A DNA stretch of 64,000 nt from Hydractinia symbiolongicarpus. Taxonomy: Eukaryota > Cnidaria > Hydrozoa > Anthoathecata > Hydractiniidae. Shown in pieces: positions 13,910 through 27,555 of the stretch. The first letter of the stretch is position 1; each line of letters opens with the position of its first letter. The stretch is taken from assembly GCF_029227915.1 (NCBI RefSeq), contig NC_079880.1:26903501-26967500 (forward strand). Direction: 5' to 3'. The translations under genes and the position numbers were made by a program. The notes under the pieces were generated by a model, which was not told the origin of the DNA, did not search any database, and saw nothing but the letters and a program-made list of their open reading frames with translations.

Positions 13910-16900
13910 ATGAAATGTAGTCTTTGGAACAGTTCCTCTTCATTCAGCGCGTGCTAACAGCCAGGATTGGTCCCACAGTAAGAAAAGACTTATTTATCCA
14001 AATTTTTAAATAAAGCGCTACAACAGAGCCTAATGTAATTGCTGAATTCCAGCAACCATGTCAAATTAAGAAGAATGTTATTTCTTGTAGTCAAACTGGC
14101 TCATTTATCACATTTATAAGGTCAAAGTCCAAAATCAGTTCAATTAAGTCCCACAGTCAACCGTTTCACTGTTAAAAGCGATGCAACCTAGTGTTATCCG
14201 AATACTATTGCTAAATACATGTGGGGACGAACATGTGACACAACCGTTGTAACTCAAACGAGTTGATAACGTTGGAAAGTCAATGAGATGTAGTTTTTGA
14301 AACTGTCGCTATTTCTTCAGCGCGCGATAACGCCTAGGATTGGTCCCACAGTAAAAAATGACTTTTGTATTTAAATTTTTAATAAAGCGCTGCCACAGCG
14401 CCCAGTGTAATCGCTGAGTTCCAGCAATCATGTCAAATTAAGAAGAATGTTATTTCTTGTAGTCAAACTGGCTCATTTATCACATTTATAAGGTCAAAGT
14501 CCAAAATCAGTTCAATGAAGTCCCAGAGTCAATCGTTTCACTGTTTAAAGCGATACAACTTAGTAATATCGGAAAAAAATCACTAAATACATGTTGGTAC
14601 GAATATGTGACGCGACCGTTGTAACTCAAACGGATTGACACCGTTAGAAAGTCAATGAAATTTAGTTTTTGAAACTGTCTCTATTTCTTCAGCGCAAAGT
14701 AACGGTTGGGATTGGTCCCTCAGTAAAAAATGAGTTATTTAACTTAAATTTTAAGTAAAACTCTACCACAGCGCCCAGTTGAATCGCTGAGTTCCAGCAA
14801 TCATGTCAAATTATGAAGAATGTTATTTCTTGTAGTCAAACTGGCTCATTTATAACATTTATCAGGTCACAGTCCAAAGTTAGTTCAATTAAGTGCCACA
14901 GTCAATCGTTTCACTGTTAAAGGCCATGCAACCTAGCAATATCAGAATACTATCGCTAAATACATGTTGGTACGAATATGTGACGCAATCGTTGTAACTC
15001 AAACGGATTGATACAGCCAAGAAGTCGATGAAATGTAGTTTGTGATAATGTCTCTATTTCTTCAGCGCGTGCCAACGGCCAGGATTAGTCCCACAGTAAA
15101 AAAAGACTTATTTATCTAAATTTTTAAATAAAGCACTACCACAGAGCCTAGTGTACTCGCTGAATATCAGCAACCATGTCGAATTAAGAAGAATGGTATT
15201 CCTTGGAGTACAATTGTCTCATTTATTGCATTAACAAGGTCACAGTCCAGAATCAGTTCAATTAAGTCCCACAGTCAATCGTTTTACTGTTAAAGGCAAT
15301 GCAACTTAGTCACATCGGAAAAAAATCACTAAATACATGTTGGTACGAATATGTGACGCAACCGTTGTAACACCAACGGATTAACACCGTTAGAAAGTCA
15401 GTGAAATGCAGTTTTTGAAGCCGTCTCTATTTCTTCAGCGCGTGCTAACGGCCAGGATTGGTCCCACGGTAAAAAAAGACTTATTTATCTAAATTTTTTA
15501 ATAAAGCACTACCACAGAGCCTAGTGTACTCGCTGAATTCCAGCAATCATGTCGAATTAAGAAGAATTGTATTCCTTGGAGTCCAATTGGCTTATTTAAC
15601 GCATTTACAAGGTCACAGTCCAGAATCAGTTCAATTAGGGCCCACAGTCAATCGTTTCACTGTTAGAAGCGATGCAACTTAGTCACATTGGAAAAAATCA
15701 CTAAATACATGTTGGTACGAATATGTGACGCAACCGTTGTAACTCAAACGGATTTATACCGCTAGAAAGTCAATGAAATGTAGCATTTGAAACTGTTCCT
15801 ATTTATTCAGCGCATGCTAACGGCCAGGATTTGTCCCACAGTAGGAAAAGACTTATTTATCTAAATTTTTAAATAAAGCGCTACCACAGAGCCTAATGTA
15901 GTCGGTGAATTCCAGCCATCACGTCAAATTAAGAAGAAAGTTATTCCTTGGAGACCAATTGGCTCATCTGCCACATTTAAAAGGACATAGTCCAGAGTCA
16001 GTTCAGTTAATTCTCACAGTCGCTCGTTTCACTGTTAAAAGCGATGCAACTTAGTGATATCGGAAGAAAATCACTAAATACATGTTGGTACGAATATGTG
16101 ACGCAACCGTTCTAACTCAAACGGATTGACACCGTTAGAAAGTCAATGAAATTTAGTTTTTGAAACTGTCTCTATTTCTTCAGCGCGAACTAACGGTTGG
16201 GATTGGTCCCTCAGTAAAAAATGACTTATTTAACTTAATTTTTAAGTAAAACTCTACCCAGTTGAATCGCTGAGTTCCAGCAATCATGTCAAATTATGAA
16301 GAATGTTATTTCTTGTAGTCAAACTGGCTCATTTATAACATTTATCAGGTCACAGTCCAAAAGTTAGTTCAATTAAGTGCCACAGTCAATCGTTTCACTG
16401 TTAAAGGCCATGCAACCTAGCAATATCAGAATACTATCGTTAAATACATGTTGGTACGAATATGTGACGCAACTGTTGTAACTCAAACGGATTGATACAG
16501 CCAAGAAGTCGATGAAATGTAGTTTGTGAGAATGTCTCTGTTTCTTCAGCGCGTGCCAACGGCCAGGTTTAGTCCCACAGTAAAAAAAGACTATTTATCT
16601 AAATTTTTAAATAAAGCACTACCACAGAGCCTAGTGTACTCGCTGAATTCCAGCAACCATGTCGAATTAAGAAGAATGGTATTCCTTGGAGTACAATTGT
16701 CTCATTTATTGCATTAACAAGGTCGCAGTCCAGAATCAGTTCAATTAAGTCCCACAGTCAATCGTTTTACTGTTAAAGGCAATGCAACTTAGTCACGTCG
16801 GAAAAAAATCACTAAATACATGTTGGTAAGAATATGTGACGCAACCGTTGTAACACCAACGGATTAACACCGTTAGAAAGTCAGTGAAATGCAGTTTTTG

Positions 16901-18711
16901 AAGCCGTCTCTATTTCTTCAGCGCGTGCTAACGGCCAGGATTGGTCCCACAGTAAAAAAAGACTTATTTATCTAAATTTTTTAATAAAGCACTACCACAG
17001 AGCCTAGTGTACTCGCTGAATTCCAGCAATCATGTCGAATTAAGAAGAATGGTATTCCTTGGAGTCCAATTGGCTCATTTAACGCATTTACAAGGTCACA
17101 GTCCAGAATTAGTTCAATTAGGGCCCACAGTCAATCGTTTCACTGTTAAAAGCGATGCAACTTAGTCACATTGGAAAAAATCACTAAATACATGTTGGTA
17201 CGAATATGTGACGCAACCGTTGTAACTCATTCGGATTTATACCGCTAGAAAGTCAATGAAATGTAGTCTTTGGAACAGTTCCTCTTTATTCAGCGCGTGC
17301 TAACGGCCAGGATTGGTCCCACAGTAAGAAAAGACTTATTTATCCAAATTTTTAAATAAAGCGCTACAGCAGAGCCTAATGTAATCGCTGAATTCCAGCA
17401 ACCATGTCAAATTAGGAAGAATGTTATTTCTTGTAGTCAAACTGGCTCATTTATCACATTTATAAGGTCAAAGTCCAAAATCAGTTCAATTAAGTCCCAC
17501 AGTCAACCGTTTCACTGTTAAAAGCGATGCAACCTAGTGTTATCCGAATACTATTGCTAAATACATGTGGGGACGAACATGTGACACAACCGTTGTAACT
17601 CAAACGAATTGATAACGTTGGAAAGTCAATGAGATGTAGTTTTTGAAACTGTCGCTATTTCTTCAGCGCGCGATAACGCCTAGGATTGGTCCCACAGTAA
17701 AAAATGACTTTTGTATTTAAATTTTTAATAAAGCGCTGCCACAGCGCCCAGTGTAATCGCTGAGTTCCAGCAATCATGTCAAATTAAGAAGAATGTTATT
17801 TCTTGTAGTCAAACTGGCTCATTTATCACATTTATAAGGTCAAAGTCCAAAATCAGTTCAATGAAGTCCCAGAGTCAATCGTTTCACTGTTTAAAGCGAT
17901 ACAACTTAGTAATATCGGAAAAAAATCACTAAATACATGTTGGTACGAATATGTGACGCGACCGTTGTAACTCAAACGGATTGACACCGTTAGAAAGTCA
18001 ATGAAATTTAGTTTTTGAAACTGTCTCTATTTCTTCAGCGCGAAGTAACGGTTGGGATTGGTCCCTCAGTAAAAAATGACTTATTTAACTTAAATTTTAA
18101 GTAAAACTCTACCACAGCGCCCAGTTGAATCGCTGAGTTCCAGCAATCATGTCAAATTATGAAGAATGTTATTTCTTGTAGTCAAACTGGCTCATTTATA
18201 ACATTTATCAGGTCACAGTCCAAAGTTAGTTCAATTAAGTGCCACAGTCAATCGTTTCACTGTTAAAGGCCATGCAACCTAGTAATATCAGAATACTATC
18301 GCTAAATACATGTTGGTACGAATATGTGACGCAATCGTTGTAACTCAAACGGATTGATACAGCCAAGAAGTCGATGAAATGTAGTTTGTGATAATGTCTC
18401 TATTTCTTCAGCGCGTGCCAACGGCCAGGATTAGTCCCACAGTAAAAAAAGACTTATTTATCTAAATTTTTAAATAAAGCACTACCACAGAGCCTAGTGT
18501 ACTCGCTGAATATCAGCAACCATGTCGAATTAAGAAGAATGGTATTCCTTGGAGTACAATTGTCTCATTTATTGCATTAACAAGGTCACAGTCCAGAATC
18601 AGTTCAATTAAGTCCCACAGTCAATCGTTTTACTGTTAAAGGCAATGCAGCTTAGTCACATCGGAAAAAAATCACTAAATACATGTTGGTACGAATATGT
18701 GACGCAACCGT
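13910..18711 (+). repeat. Duplicated ~1.45-kb satellite block, offset 3346 bp
   Basis: About 13910-15365 reappears at about 17256-18711 with an offset of 3346 bp (nine monomers). Shared diagnostic variants include GACTTTTGTATTTAAAT (14360 and 17706), GTTTGTGATAATGTC (about 15039 and 18385) and ATATCAGCAACCATG. Between the copies lies a related block in which similar monomers recur at about 1.48 kb with small deletions, for example at 16256-16260 where part of the CCACAGCGCCC motif is missing. Confidence 0.78.
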
Positions 18712-20877
18712 TGTAACCCAAACGGATTAACACCGTTAGAAAGCCAATGAAATGTAGTCTTTGGAACAGTTCCTCTTTATTCAGCGCGTGCTAACGGCCA
18801 GGATTGCTCCCACAGTAAGAAAAGACTTATTTATCCAAATTTTTAAATAAAGCGCTACAACAGAGCCTAATGTAATCGCTGAATTCCAGGAACCATGTCA
18901 AATTAAGAAGAATGTTATTTCTTGTAGTCAAACTGGCTCATTTATCACATTGATAAGGTCAAAGTCCAAAATCAGTTCAATTAAGTCCCACAGTCAACCG
19001 TTTCACTGTTAAAAGCGATGCAACCTAGTGTTATCCGAATACTATTGCTAAATGCATGTGGGGACGAACATGTGACACAACCGTTGTAACTCAAACGAAT
19101 TGATAACGTTGGAATGTCAATGAGGTGTACTTTTGAAACTGTCGCTATTTCTTCAGCGCGCGATAACGCCTAGGATTGGTCCCACAGTAAAAAATGACTT
19201 TTTTATTTAAATTTTTAATAAAGCCCTGCCACAGCGCCCAGTGTAGTCGCTGAGTTCCAGCAATCATGTCAAATTAAGAAGAATGTTATTTCTTGTAGTC
19301 AAACTGGCTCATTTATCACATTTATAAGGTCAAAGTCCAAAATCAGTTTATTTAAGTCCCAGAGTCAATCGTTTCACTGTTTAAAGCGATACAACTTAGT
19401 AATATCGGAAAAAAATCACTAAATACATGTTGGTACGAATATGTGACGCAACCGTTCTAACTCAAACGGATTGACACCGTTAGAAAGTCAATGAAATTTA
19501 GTTTTTGAAACTGTCTCTATTTCTTCAGCGCGAACTAACGGTTGGGATTGGTCCCTCAGTAAAAAATGACTTATTTAACTTAATTTTTAAGTAAAACTCT
19601 ACCACAGCGCCCATTGCAATAGCTGAGTTCCAGCAATCAAGTCAACTTAAGAAGAATGTTACTTCTTGTAGTCAAACTGGCTTATTTATCACATTTATTA
19701 GGTCAAAGTCAAAAATCAGTTCAATTAAGTCCCACAGTCAAACGTTTCACTGATAAAAGCGATGCAACCTAGTAATATCCGAATACTATCGCTAAATACA
19801 TGTGGGGACGAATATGTGGCGCAACCGTTGTAATTCAAACGAATTGATACCGTTGTAAAGTCAATGAGATGTAGTTTTTGAAACTGTCGCTATTTCTTCA
19901 GCGCGCGATAACGCCTAGGGTTGGTCCCACAGTAAAAAATGACTTTTTTATTAAATTTTTTAATAAAGCGCTGCCACAGCGCCCAGTGTAATCGCTGAGT
20001 TCCAGCAATCATGTCAAATTAAGAAGAATGTTACTTCTTGTAGTCAAACTGGCTCATTTATCAGATTTATAAGGTCAAAGTCAAAAATCAGTTCAATTAA
20101 GTCCCACAGTCAAACGTTTCACCGTTAAAAACGATGCAACCTAGTAATATCGGAGAAAAATCACTAAATACATGTTGGTACGAATATGTGACGCAGCCGT
20201 TCTAACTCAAACGGATTGACACCGTTAGAAAGTCAATGAAATGTAGTTTTTGAAACTGTCTCTATTTCTTCAGCGCAAACTAACGGCTGGGATTGGTCCC
20301 TCAGTAAAAAATGACTTATTTAACTTAATTTTTAAGTAAAACTTTACCACAGCGCCCAGTGCAATCGCTGAGTTCCAGCAATCAAGTCAAATTAAGAAGA
20401 ATGTTACTTCTTGTAGTCAAACTGGCTCATTTATCACATTTATTAGGTCAAAGTCCAATATCAGTTCAATTAAGTCCCACAGTCAAACGTTTCACTGTTA
20501 AAAGCGATGCAACCTAGTAATATCTGAGTACTATCGCTAAATACATGTTGGTACGAATATGTGACTCAACCGTTGTAAATCAAACGGATTTATACCGCTA
20601 GAAAGTCAATGAAATGTAGTTCTTGAAACTTTCGCTATTTCGTCAGCGCGAACTAACGGCTAGGATTGGTCCCACAGTAAAAAATGACTTATTTATCCTA
20701 ATTTTTTAATAAAGTTCTACCACAGCGCCCAGTGTAATCGCTGAGTTCTAGCAATCTTTTCAAATTAAGAAGAATGTTATTTCTTGTAGTCAAACTGGCT
20801 TATTTATAACATTTATCAGGTCACAGTCCAAAGTTTGTTCATTTAAGTCCCACAGTCAATCGTTTCATTGTTAAAGG

Positions 20878-21015
20878 CGATGCAACCTAGTAATATCAGA
20901 AAAATATCGCTAAATACATGTTGGTACGAATATTATTTATCACATTTATAAGGTCAAAGTGCAAAGTCAGTTCTATTAAGTCCCACAGTCAACCGTTTCA
21001 CTGTTAAAAGCGATG
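20878..21015 (+). repeat. Truncated satellite monomer (register break)
   Basis: Successive GCGATGCAACC anchors sit near 20877 and 21010, about 132 bp apart instead of 372. The junction is at about 20934-20937, where GGTACGAATAT is followed directly by TATTTATCACATTTATAAGG, skipping the roughly 240 bp that normally separate those motifs. It reads as one internal deletion; no foreign sequence is present at the joint. Confidence 0.85.
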
Positions 21016-21414
21016 CAACCTAGTATTATCCGAATACTATCGCTAAATACATGTTGGTACGAATATGTGACGCAACCGCTGTAACTCAAACGGATTTATA
21101 CCGCTAGAAAGTCAATGAAATGTAGCATTTGAAACTGTTCCTATTTATTCAGCGCATGCTAACGGCCAGGATTTGTCCCACAGTAGGAAAAGACTTATTT
21201 ATCTAAATTTTTAAATAAAGCGCTACCACAGAGCCTAATGTAGTCGGTGAATTCCAGCCATCACGTCAAATTAAGAAGAAAGTTATTCCTTGGAGACCAA
21301 TTGGCTCATCTGCCACATTTAAAAGGACATAGTCCAGAGTCAGTTCAGTTAATTCTCACAGTCGCTCGTTTCACTGTTAAAAGCAATACAACTTAGTAAG
21401 ATTGGAAGAAAATC

Positions 21415-24400
21415 ACTTAATACATGTTGGTACGAATATGTGACCCAACCGTTGTAACTCAAACGGATTGACACCGTTAGTAAGTCAATGAAATGTAGTT
21501 CTTGAAACTTTCCCTATTTCGTCAGCGCGAACTAACGGCTACGAATGGTCCCACAGTAAAAAATGACTTATTTATCCTAATTTTTTAATAAAGTTCTACC
21601 ACTGCGCCCAGTGTAATCGCTGAGTTCTAGCAATCTTGTCAAATTAAGAAGAATGTTATTTCTTGTAGTCAAACTGGCTCATTTGTAATATTTATCAGGT
21701 CACAGTCCAAAATTAGTTCAATTAAGTCCCACAGTCAATCGTTTCACTGTTAAAAGCGATGCAACTTAGTGATATCGGAAGAAAATCACTAAATACATGT
21801 TGGTACAAATATGTGACGCAACCGTTGTAACTCAAACGGATTGACACTGTTAGTAAGTCAATGAAATGTAGTTCTTGAAACTGTCGCTATTTCTTCAGAG
21901 CGCGATAACGGCTAGGATTGCTCCCACAGTAAAAAATGACTTATTTATGAGAATTTTTTAATAAAGTGCTACCACAGCGCCCAATGTAATCGCTGAGTTC
22001 CAGCAATCAAGTCAAATTAAGAAGAATGTTACTTCTTGTAATCAAACCTGTTCATTTATCACATTTAGAAGGTCAAAGTCCAAGATCAGTTAAATTAAGT
22101 CCCACAGTCAAACGTTTCACTGATAAGAGCGATGCAACCTAGTAATATCCAAATACTATCCCTAAATACATGTGGGGACGAATATGTGGCGCAACCGTTG
22201 TAACTTAAACGAATTGATACCGTTGGAAAGTCAATGAGATGTAGTTTTTGAAACTGTCGCTATTTCTTCAGCGCGCGATAACGCCTAGGATTGGTCCCAC
22301 AGTAAAAAATGACTTTTTGATTTAAATTTTTAATAAAGCGCTGCCACAGCGCCCAAGGTAATCTCTGAGTTCCAGCAATCATGTCAAATTAAGAAGAATG
22401 TTATTTCTTGTAGTCAAACTGGCTCATTTATCACATTTATAAAGTCAAAGTCCAAAATCAGTTCAATTAAGTCCCACAGTCAAACGTTTCACTGTTAAAA
22501 GCGATGCAACCTAGTAATATCTGAGTACTATCGCTAAATACTTGTTGGTACGAATATGTGACGCAACCGTTGTAACTCAAACGGATTTATACCGCTAGAA
22601 AGTCAATGAAATGTAGTCTTTGGAACAGTTACTCTTTATTCAGCACGTGCTAACGGCCAGGATTGGTCCCACAGTAAGAAAAGACTTATTTATCCAAATT
22701 TTTAAATAAAGCGCTACCACAGAGCCTAATGTAGTCGGTGAATTCCAGCCATCACGTCAAATTAAGAAGAAAGTTATTCCTTGGAGACCAATTGGCTCAT
22801 CTGCCACATTTAAAAGGACATAGTCCAGAGTCAGTTCAGTTAATTCTCACAGTCGCTCGTTTCACTGTTAAAAGCAATACAACTTAGTAAGATTGGAAGA
22901 AAATCACTAAATACATGTTGGTACGAATACGTGACGCAACCGTTGTAACTCAAACGGATTGACACAGTTAGTAAGTCAATGAAATGTAGTTCTTGAAACT
23001 TTCTCTATTTCTTCAGCGCGGGCTAACGGCTAGGATTGCTCCCACAGTAAAAAATGACTTATTTTTCCGAATTTTTTAATAAAGTGCTACCACAGCGCCC
23101 AGTGCAATCGCTAAGTTCCAGCAATCAAGTCAAATTAAGAAGAATGTTACTTCTTGTAATCAAACTGGCTCATTTATCACATTTAGAAGGTCAAAGTCCA
23201 AAATCAGTTCAGTTAAGTCCCACAGTCAAATGTTTCACTGTTAAAAGCGATGCAACCTAGTAATATCTGAATACTATCGCTAAATACATGTGGGGACGAA
23301 TATGTGACGTAACAGTTGTAACTCAAACGGGTTGATACTGTTAGAAAGTCAATGAAATGTAGTTTTTGAAACTGTCGCTATTTCTTCAGCGCGCGATAAC
23401 GGCTAGGATTGGTCCCACAATAAAAAATGACTTTTTTATTTAAATTTTTAAATGAAGTGCTACGACAGCGCCCAGTGTAATCGCTGAGTTCCGGCAATCA
23501 TGTCAAATTCAGAAGAATGTTATTTCTTGGGTCCTATTGGCTTGCTTATCACATTTATAACGTCACACTCCCAAGTTAGTTCAATTAAGTTCCACAGTCA
23601 ATCGTTTCACTGTTAAAAGCAATACAACTTAGAAATATCGGATGAAAATCACTTAATACATGTTGGTACGAATATGTGACCCAACCGTTGTAACTCAAAC
23701 GGATTGACACCGTTAGTAAGTCAATGAAATGTAGTTCTTGAAACTTTCCCTATTTCGTCAGCGCGAACTAACGGCTACGAATGGTCCCACAGTAAAAAAT
23801 GACTTATTTATCCTAATTTTTTAATAAAGTTCTACCACTGCGCCCAGTGTAATCGCGGAGTTCTAGCAATCTTGTCAAATTAAGAAGAATGTTATTTCTT
23901 GTAGTCAAACTGGCTCATTTGTAATATTTATCAGGTCACAGTCCAAAATTAGTTCAATTAAGTCCCACAGTCAATCGTTTCACTGTTAAAAGCGATGCAA
24001 CTTAGTGATATCGGAAGAAAATCATTAAATACATGTTGGTACAAATATGTGACGCAACCGTTGTAACTCAAACGGATTGACACTGTTAGTAAGTCAATGA
24101 AATGTAGTTCTTGAAACTGTCGCTATTTCTTCAGAGCGCGATAACGGCTAGGATTGCTCCCACAGTAAAAAATGACTTATTTATGAGAATTTTTTATTAA
24201 AGTGCTACCACAGCGCCCAATGTAATCGCTGAGTTCCAGCAATCAAGTCAAATTAAGAAGAATGTTACTTCTTGTAATCAAACTGGTTCATTTATCACAT
24301 TTAGAAGGTCAAAGTCCAAGATCAGTTAAATTAAGTCCCACAGTCAAACGTTTCACTGATAAGAGCGATGCAACCTAGTAATATCCGAATACTATCCCTA

Positions 24401-24961
24401 AATACATGTGGGGACGAATATGTGGCGCAACCGTTGTAACTTAAACGAATTGATACCGTTGGAAAGTCAATGAGATGTAGTTTTTGAAACTGTCGCTATT
24501 TCTTCAGCGCGCGATAACGCCTAGGATTGGTCCCACAGTAAAAAATGACTTTTTGATTTAAATTTTTAATAAAGCGCTGCCACAGCGCCCAGGGTAATCT
24601 CTGAGTTCCAGCAATCATGTCAAATTAAGAAGAATGTTATTTCTTGTAGTCAAACTGGCTCATTTATCACATTTATAAAGTCAAAGTCCAAAATCAGTTC
24701 AATTAAGTCCCACAGTCAAACGTTTCACTGTTAAAAGCGATGCAACCTAGTAATATCTGAGTACTATCGCTAAATACTTGTTGGTACGAATATGTGACGC
24801 AACCGTTGTAACTCAAACGGATTTATACCGCTAGAAAGTCAATGAAATGTAGTCTTTGGAACAGTTACTCTTTATTCAGCACGTGCTAACGGCCAGGATT
24901 GGTCCCACAGTAAGAAAAGACTTATTTATCCAAATTTTCAAATAAAGCGCTACCACAGAGC
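21415..24961 (+). repeat. Duplicated ~1.3-kb satellite block, offset 2236 bp
   Basis: About 21415-22725 is repeated at about 23651-24961 with an offset of 2236 bp (six monomers). Diagnostic shared variants are TGACCCAACCG (21441 and 23677), GCTACGAATGGTCCC (about 21537 and 23773) and TGGAACAGTTACTC (22621 and 24857). Confidence 0.8.
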
Positions 24962-27225
24962 CTAATGTAATTGCTGAATTCCAGCAACCATGTAAAATTA
25001 AGAAGAATGTTATTCCTTGAAGAGCAATTGGCTCATTTATCACATTTATAATGTCACATTCCAGAATCAGTTCAATTAATTCCCACAGTCAATCGTTTTA
25101 CTGTTAAAACCAATACAACTTAGAAATATTGGAAGAAAATCACTTAATACATGTTGGTACGAATATGTGACGCAACCGTTGTAACTCAAACGGATTGACA
25201 CCGTTAGTAAGTCAATGAAATGTAGTTCTTGAAACTTTCGCCATTTCGTCAGCGCGAACTAACAGCTAGGATTGGTCCCACAGTAAAAAATGACTTATTT
25301 ATCCTAATTTTTTAATAAAGTTCTACCACAGCGCCCAGTGTAATCGCTGAGTTCCAGCAATCATGTCAAATTAAGAAGAATGTTATTTCTTGTAGTCAAA
25401 CTGGCTCATTCATCACATTTACAAGGTCACAGTCCAGAATCAGTTCAATTAATTCCCAGAGTCAATCGTTTCACTGTTAAAAGCGGTACAACTTAGTAAT
25501 ATCGGAAAAAAATTACAAAGTACATGTTGGTACGAGTATGTGACGCAATCGTTCTAAGTCAAACGAATTGACACCGGTAGAAAGTCAATGAAATGTACTT
25601 TTTGAAACTGTCTCTATTTCTTCAGTGCGAACTAACGGCTGGGATTGGTCCCACAGTAAAAAATGACTTATTTATCTAAATTTTTAAATAAAGCACTACC
25701 ACAGAGCCTAGTGTACTCGCTGAATTCCAGCAATCATGTCGAATTAAGAAGAATGTTATTTCTTGGAGCCCAATTGGCTCATTTATCACATTTACAAAGT
25801 CACAGTCCAGAATCAGTTCAATTAATTCCCAGAGTCAATCGTTTCACTGTTAAAAGCGGCACAACTTAGTAATATCGGAAAAAAATTACTAAGTACATGT
25901 TGGTACGAATATGTGACGCAATCGTTCTAACTCAAACGGATTGAGACCGATAGAAAGTCAATGAAATGTACTTTTTGAAACTGTCTATATTTCTTCAGCG
26001 CAAACTAACGGCTGGGATTGGTTCCACAGTAAAAAATGACTTATTTAACTTAATTTTTAAACAAAACTCTACCACAACGCCCAGTGCAATCGCTGAGTTC
26101 CAGCAATCAAGTCAAATTAAGAAGAATGTTACTTCTTGTAATCAAACTGGCTCATTTATAACATTTATAAGGTCAAAGTCCAAAATCAGTTCAATTAAGT
26201 CCCACAGTCAAACGTTTCACTGTTTAAAGCGATGCAACCTAGTAATATCCAAATACTATCGCTAAGTACATGTGGGGAGGAATATGTGGCGCAACCGTTT
26301 TAACTCAAGCGTATTGATACCGTTAGAAAGTCAATGAAATGTAGTTTTTGAAACTGTCGCTTTTTCTTCAGTGCGCGATAACGGGTAGGATTGGTCCCCC
26401 AGTAAAAAATGACTTTTTTATTTAAATTTTTTAATTACGTGCTACCACAGCACCCAGTGTAATCGCTGAGTTCCAGCAATCATGTCAAATTAAGAGGAAT
26501 GATATTTCTTGTAGTCAAACTGGCTTATTTATAACATTTATCAAGTCACAGTCCAAAGTTTGTTCATTTAAGTCCCACAGTCAATCGTGTCATTGGTAAA
26601 GGCGAAGCAACCTAATAATATCAGAAAAAAATCGCTAAATACATGTTGATACGAATATGTGACGCAACCGTTGTAACTCAAACGGATTGATACGGCCAAG
26701 AAGTTGATGAAATGTAGTTTTTGAGAATGTCTCTATTTCTTCAGCGCGAACTAACAGCTTTGATTCGTCCCACAGTAAAAAATGACTTATTTCTCTTAAT
26801 GTTTTAATAAAGCGCTACCACAGCGCCCAGTGTAATCGCTGAGTTCCAGCAATCATGTCAAATTAAGAAGAATGCTATTTCTTGTAGTTAAACTGGCTCA
26901 TTTATCACATTTATAAGGTCAAAGTCCAAAATCAGTTCTATTAAGTCCCACAGTCAACCGTTTCACTGTTAAAAGCAACACAACTTAGAAATATCGGAAG
27001 AAAATCACTTAATACATGTTGGTACGAATATGTGACGCAACAGTTGTAACTCAAACGGATTGATACCGTTAGAAATTCAATGAAATGTAGTTTTTGAAAC
27101 TGTCGCTATTTCTTCAGCGCGCGATAACGGCTAGGATTGGTCCCACAGTAAAAAATGACTTTTTTATTTAAATTTTTAAATGAAGTGCTACCACAGCGCC
27201 CAGTGTAATCGCTGAGTTCCGGCAG

Positions 27226-27231
27226 TCATGT
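27226..27231. repeat. Left target site duplication TCATGT
   Basis: TCATGT belongs to the satellite monomer, which normally reads GGCAATCATGTCAAATTAAG. It is repeated at 43593-43598 on the other side of the element, after which the monomer resumes. A 6-bp duplication together with AG/TC termini is the published signature of Polintons. Confidence 0.9.
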
Positions 27232-27232
27232 A

Positions 27233-27497
27233 GAGATAGGAAAATACCAATGTTAGGACAGATCCCCTTAGCAGTTTCCTATCCCACGTCAATTTATGGA
27301 TCATCCCCGTCAAATCAACGATAGAAGAGTCGATAAAATCCATGTGCACTTTACCACTTTACGTCAAATAAGCGGGCATGCTCCATTAAATCAACGATAT
27401 CCGTCCAAAACCCCCCACCCCCACCCCAACCCCCAACCCCCGCCGTGTCCCCCGGGCCCCTCCCCACCCTCATCTGTCGTGTCCCCCAATTACAGTG
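27233..27497 (+). repeat. Left terminal inverted repeat of the Polinton
   Basis: This matches the reverse complement of 43328-43592 over 265 bp with one difference (CAACGATATCC here, CAACAATATCC in the other copy). If the duplication is read as 5 bp (CATGT) the repeat is 266 bp including the A at 27232. It contains imperfect internal repeats built on CGTCAAAT and AATCAACGATA, and a C-rich tract at about 27411-27443. Open frames that cross it are present in both repeats and are not genes. Confidence 0.95.
27411..27443 (-). other. C-rich tract of left TIR (G-quadruplex potential on minus strand)
   Basis: Runs of 4-6 C separated by A, CA or AA are seen here, so the minus strand carries at least four G runs of four or more with loops of 1-2 bases. 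That meets the usual sequence criterion for a G-quadruplex. The mirror tract in the right TIR lies on the plus strand. Confidence 0.7.
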
Positions 27498-27511
27498 TTA
27501 TGTGTGTGTCT

Positions 27512-27536
27512 ATCTTTACCAGAAACAAGTAAAGAT
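27512..27536. terminator. 3' hairpin downstream of the 117-aa gene
   Basis: ATCTTTAC (27512-27519) pairs with GTAAAGAT (27529-27536) around a 9-base loop. It lies 20 bp beyond the 3' end of the minus-strand gene ending at 27556. The reverse complement of this hairpin occurs with one base change at 36442-36466, also beyond the 3' end of a minus-strand gene (the integrase), which is why I treat it as an element and not chance. Confidence 0.6.
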
Positions 27537-27555
27537 GATTGCAACATTGCAAGGT

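Larger units (their letters stand above)
1..27231 (+). repeat. Left satellite array, ~372-bp monomer
   Basis: The whole stretch is a head-to-tail tandem repeat. Anchors such as CTGTTAAAAG recur near 385, 758, 1131, 1503 and 1876, giving a period of 372-373 bp and about 73 monomers. Monomers fall into at least two sequence types that differ in the block after the CCACAG motif (one reads GAGCCTAGTGTACTCG, the other GCCCAGTGCAATCGCTGAG), and many are mosaics of the two. The 13 or so short open frames of 60-99 codons in this array are the same two or three repeat frames recurring and are not genes. I see no genes, tRNAs or other elements here. The orientation is constant. The monomer length is about two nucleosome repeats, which is common for animal satellites; a centromeric or heterochromatic location is only inference. 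Confidence 0.97.

Noticed and set aside
1-27231. CRISPR-like or phage repeat array
   Set aside because: The repeats are contiguous 372-bp monomers with no unique spacers; this is a eukaryotic satellite.
27296-27532. 78-codon frame in the left TIR and its partner at 43314-43529
   Set aside because: The frame exists because the TIR is duplicated and the C-rich tract codes for Pro/His without stops. It crosses the TIR edge differently on each side.
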